A stretch of 64,000 nt of DNA from Chitinophaga pinensis. Lineage in GTDB: Bacteria; Bacteroidota; Bacteroidia; M30B66. The position numbers and the translations under genes were made by a program. Below, in pieces: positions 62,767-64,000 of the stretch. Location: contig CAMCXT010000010.1 of the NCBI GenBank assembly GCA_945883545.1, forward strand, positions 1 through 64,000, given 5' to 3'. The notes under the pieces were generated by a model. It was given only the letters and a program-made list of their open reading frames with translations, did no database searches and was not told the DNA's origin. Numbering within the stretch: the first letter of the stretch is position 1; each line of letters opens with the position of its first letter.

Positions 62767-63564
62767 GTGGAAACTACGCGCACATTCACCCATGAACAGA
62801 TCACCAAAAGGCTAAGGAAGTCGTATTGGGATGCCCAAGAGAAATTCCAATTGGTAGAGCCAGGCGATAAGATTATGGTGTGCCTATCGGGAGGAAAAGA
62901 CAGCTATACCATGCTCGATCTATTGCTGCACCAGCAAGTGGTGATGGGCAATGCGTTTGAAATATTGGCAGTAAACCTCGACCAGAAACAACCCGATTTT
63001 CCGGAACATATTCTACCTGAATACCTCACAAAATTGAACGTTCCTTTTAGAATATTGGAGCGTGATACGTATTCGGTGGTGACTGAAAAAACGCCCGCAG
63101 GAAAAACCATGTGCAGCTTATGTTCTCGTTTGCGACGTGGAATTTTATATGATGCAGCCGAAGAAATGGGCTGTAATAAAATCGCGCTTGGGCATCATCG
63201 TGAAGATACCTTAGAAACGTTTTTCTTGAATTTGTTTTTTGCAGGAAAACTTGAGGCTATGCCTGCGAAGTTTAGAACCGATGATGGTCGTCATGTTGTG
63301 ATTAGGCCAATGATCTTTTGCAAGGAAGATGAGATTGCCCAATATGCGGTGGAGCGCCAATTTCCAATTATACCATGCAATTTGTGTGGATCGCAGGAAA
63401 ATATGCAGCGACAGGTGGTGAAATCGATGATGATTGAATGGGAGAAGAAATACCCGAACCGCAAGGAAATCATGATGACGGCGATGTCGAATATACATGC
63501 CTCTCACCTATTCGATCCGACGATGTTCGACTTCGAAGGATTAGAGGAATTAGTGAAGAAATAA
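62767..63564 (+). CDS. ttcA: tRNA 2-thiocytidine biosynthesis protein TtcA
   Basis: Thiolates C32 of certain tRNAs. The 265-residue PP-loop ATPase shows MVCLSGGKDSYTMLDLL (PP-loop), MCSLCSRLRRGILYDAAEEM (CxxC, iron-sulphur), NKIALGHHREDTLETFFLNL, and a second CNLCGSQ motif with a third Cys. The 4Fe-4S ligand set is thus visible. The GTG at 62767 is chosen because a -7 box directly precedes it and the upstream open frame lies inside the promoter and terminator. Confidence 0.94.
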   Translation: METTRTFTHEQITKRLRKSYWDAQEKFQLVEPGDKIMVCLSGGKDSYTMLDLLLHQQVVMGNAFEILAVNLDQKQPDFPEHILPEYLTKLNVPFRILERDTYSVVTEKTPAGKTMCSLCSRLRRGILYDAAEEMGCNKIALGHHREDTLETFFLNLFFAGKLEAMPAKFRTDDGRHVVIRPMIFCKEDEIAQYAVERQFPIIPCNLCGSQENMQRQVVKSMMIEWEKKYPNRKEIMMTAMSNIHASHLFDPTMFDFEGLEELVKK

Positions 63565-63616
63565 TCACCTGAATCAATTAGGCTTACTGTTTTAGAAAAG
63601 TGCATTGGTTCGTGAT

Positions 63617-63661
63617 CGGGCCAGGGATCGCAGCAAGGCACCGTGTGCCGCGGAGAGCCCG
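63617..63661 (+). ncRNA. Structured GC-rich intergenic element (GGGAT-GCAGC ... GCGGAGAGCCCG type)
   Basis: CGGGC (63617-63621) pairs with GCCCG (63657-63661), and GGCAC (63637-63641) with GTGCC (63645-63649). Between the stems lie GGGATCGCAGCAA and GCGGAGA. I recall the phrase GGGATnGCAGC...GCGGAnAGCCCGG from many Bacteroidota intergenic regions; it may correspond to the published Flavo-1 RNA motif, which would need a covariance search. The AT-poor element stands out in an AT-rich gap between ttcA and dnaE. Confidence 0.55.
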
Positions 63662-63805
63662 GTTTATGGCCTGCCGAAAAATGTTTTTCAGACCTTCTTG
63701 TGGATATGTTTTGTAAAGTCTGAATATCAATAAATTCACAAGTTTTCAGATGCGACATTCACTTCACTGTTGATAATCATTCGGAAAAAAGAGGTGCCCA
63801 TTATC

Positions 63806-63813
63806 GATCTTTG
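63806..63813 (+). promoter_or_regulatory. Possible dnaE -7 box
   Basis: GATCTTTG differs from TAnnTTTG only in the first base and ends 5 bases before the dnaE ATG. Confidence 0.4.
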
Positions 63814-63817
63814 TTGA

Positions 63818-64000
63818 ATGCCTTCTTTCTCTCATCTTCACGTACACACGCAGTTTTCGTTGCTCGACGGCGCTGCAGATATCAGTAAACTTTACAAAAA
63901 AGCCGTTGCAGATGGGATGCCTGCCATGGCGATTACCGATCATGGAAATATGTTCGGCGTTTTTGCTTTTGTGGCAGAGGCTTATAAAAACAAGGGCGAC
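63818..64000 (+). CDS. dnaE: DNA polymerase III subunit alpha, N-terminal part (cut by window edge)
   Basis: The replicative polymerase subunit; only 61 residues are visible. They begin MPSFSHLHVHTQFSLLDGAA and continue with MAITDHGNMFGVFAFVAEAY, the start of the N-terminal PHP domain with HLHVHT and TDHGN ligand motifs. The rest lies outside the window. The promoter is apparently at the ATG. Confidence 0.93.
   Translation, partial: MPSFSHLHVHTQFSLLDGAADISKLYKKAVADGMPAMAITDHGNMFGVFAFVAEAYKNKGD

Noticed and set aside
1-64000. tRNA genes
   Set aside because: No cloverleaf with a T-arm GTTCRANNC was found except the tmRNA; the GTTCGAAAC in the repeats lacks any tRNA context.

Overview
The window looks like a chromosomal segment of a Bacteroidota bacterium, most likely of the Flavobacteriia/Crocinitomicaceae type. 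The signs are: TonB-dependent receptors with carboxypeptidase-regulatory-like N-termini, type IX secretion sorting domains, a fused SecDF, a ribosomal protein S16 with a long acidic tail, the DUF1599/BT_3928-type gene pair, a tmRNA with tag GENNYALAA, and repeated matches to the Bacteroidota -7 promoter consensus TAnnTTTG. Coding density is high. I found no insertion sequence, phage, CRISPR array, rRNA or tRNA gene.

Layout. 0-5.3 kb: the start of cdaA (cut by the edge), a small accessory block (unknown protein, TonB-dependent receptor, SUMF1-like protein) and a 0.9 kb tandem repeat array. 5.3-10.8 kb: folP divergent from a DUF1599 gene, a DoxX-like membrane protein, mnmE and two exported proteins. 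10.8-16.1 kb: YdcF-like protein, two carboxypeptidase-regulatory-like proteins (one a TonB receptor), an MFS transporter. 16.2-23.1 kb: universal stress protein, udk, lysS, rpsP-rimM, a pair of near-identical 197 bp repeats, a biotin-dependent carboxylase subunit. 23.1-33.0 kb: envelope proteins, a histone-deacetylase-like hydrolase, CpeT-like and DUF6671 proteins, lepB with a WbqC-like gene, a large hybrid histidine kinase, an alanine-dehydrogenase-like oxidoreductase. 33-41.9 kb: ssrA, tatD-like, tcdA, two TatA-type proteins, secDF, a T9SS cargo protein, a cupin. 41.9-56.9 kb: acyl-CoA dehydrogenase, T9SS/PKD proteins, TIGR02757 protein, gatB, a TlpA-like lipoprotein, an M1 peptidase with a C-terminal barrel, lpxH, dnaB, an asparagine-synthetase-B-like exported protein. 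57-64 kb: a glycosyltransferase pair, threonine aldolase, SRPBCC protein, ttcA and the start of dnaE.

How genes work together. Translation and tRNA modification genes (mnmE, lysS, rpsP, rimM, tcdA, gatB, ttcA, ssrA) and protein export genes (lepB, secDF, tatA-type) dominate the housekeeping part. Many neighbours share ATGA stop/start overlaps (lepB-wbqC, gatB-tlpA, the 55.1-56.9 kb pair, the 57.0-61.6 kb run), which suggests translational coupling.

The most notable signal is an intergenic repeat family of about 84 bp. It has six copies at three loci (4.4-5.2, 20.8-21.2, 33.8 kb) and a central hairpin whose stem sequence changes while pairing is kept. Other points of interest are folP and DUF1599 start codons that overlap head to head, a set of promoters placed so close to the start codon that the mRNAs should be leaderless, and a structured GC-rich element just before dnaE.
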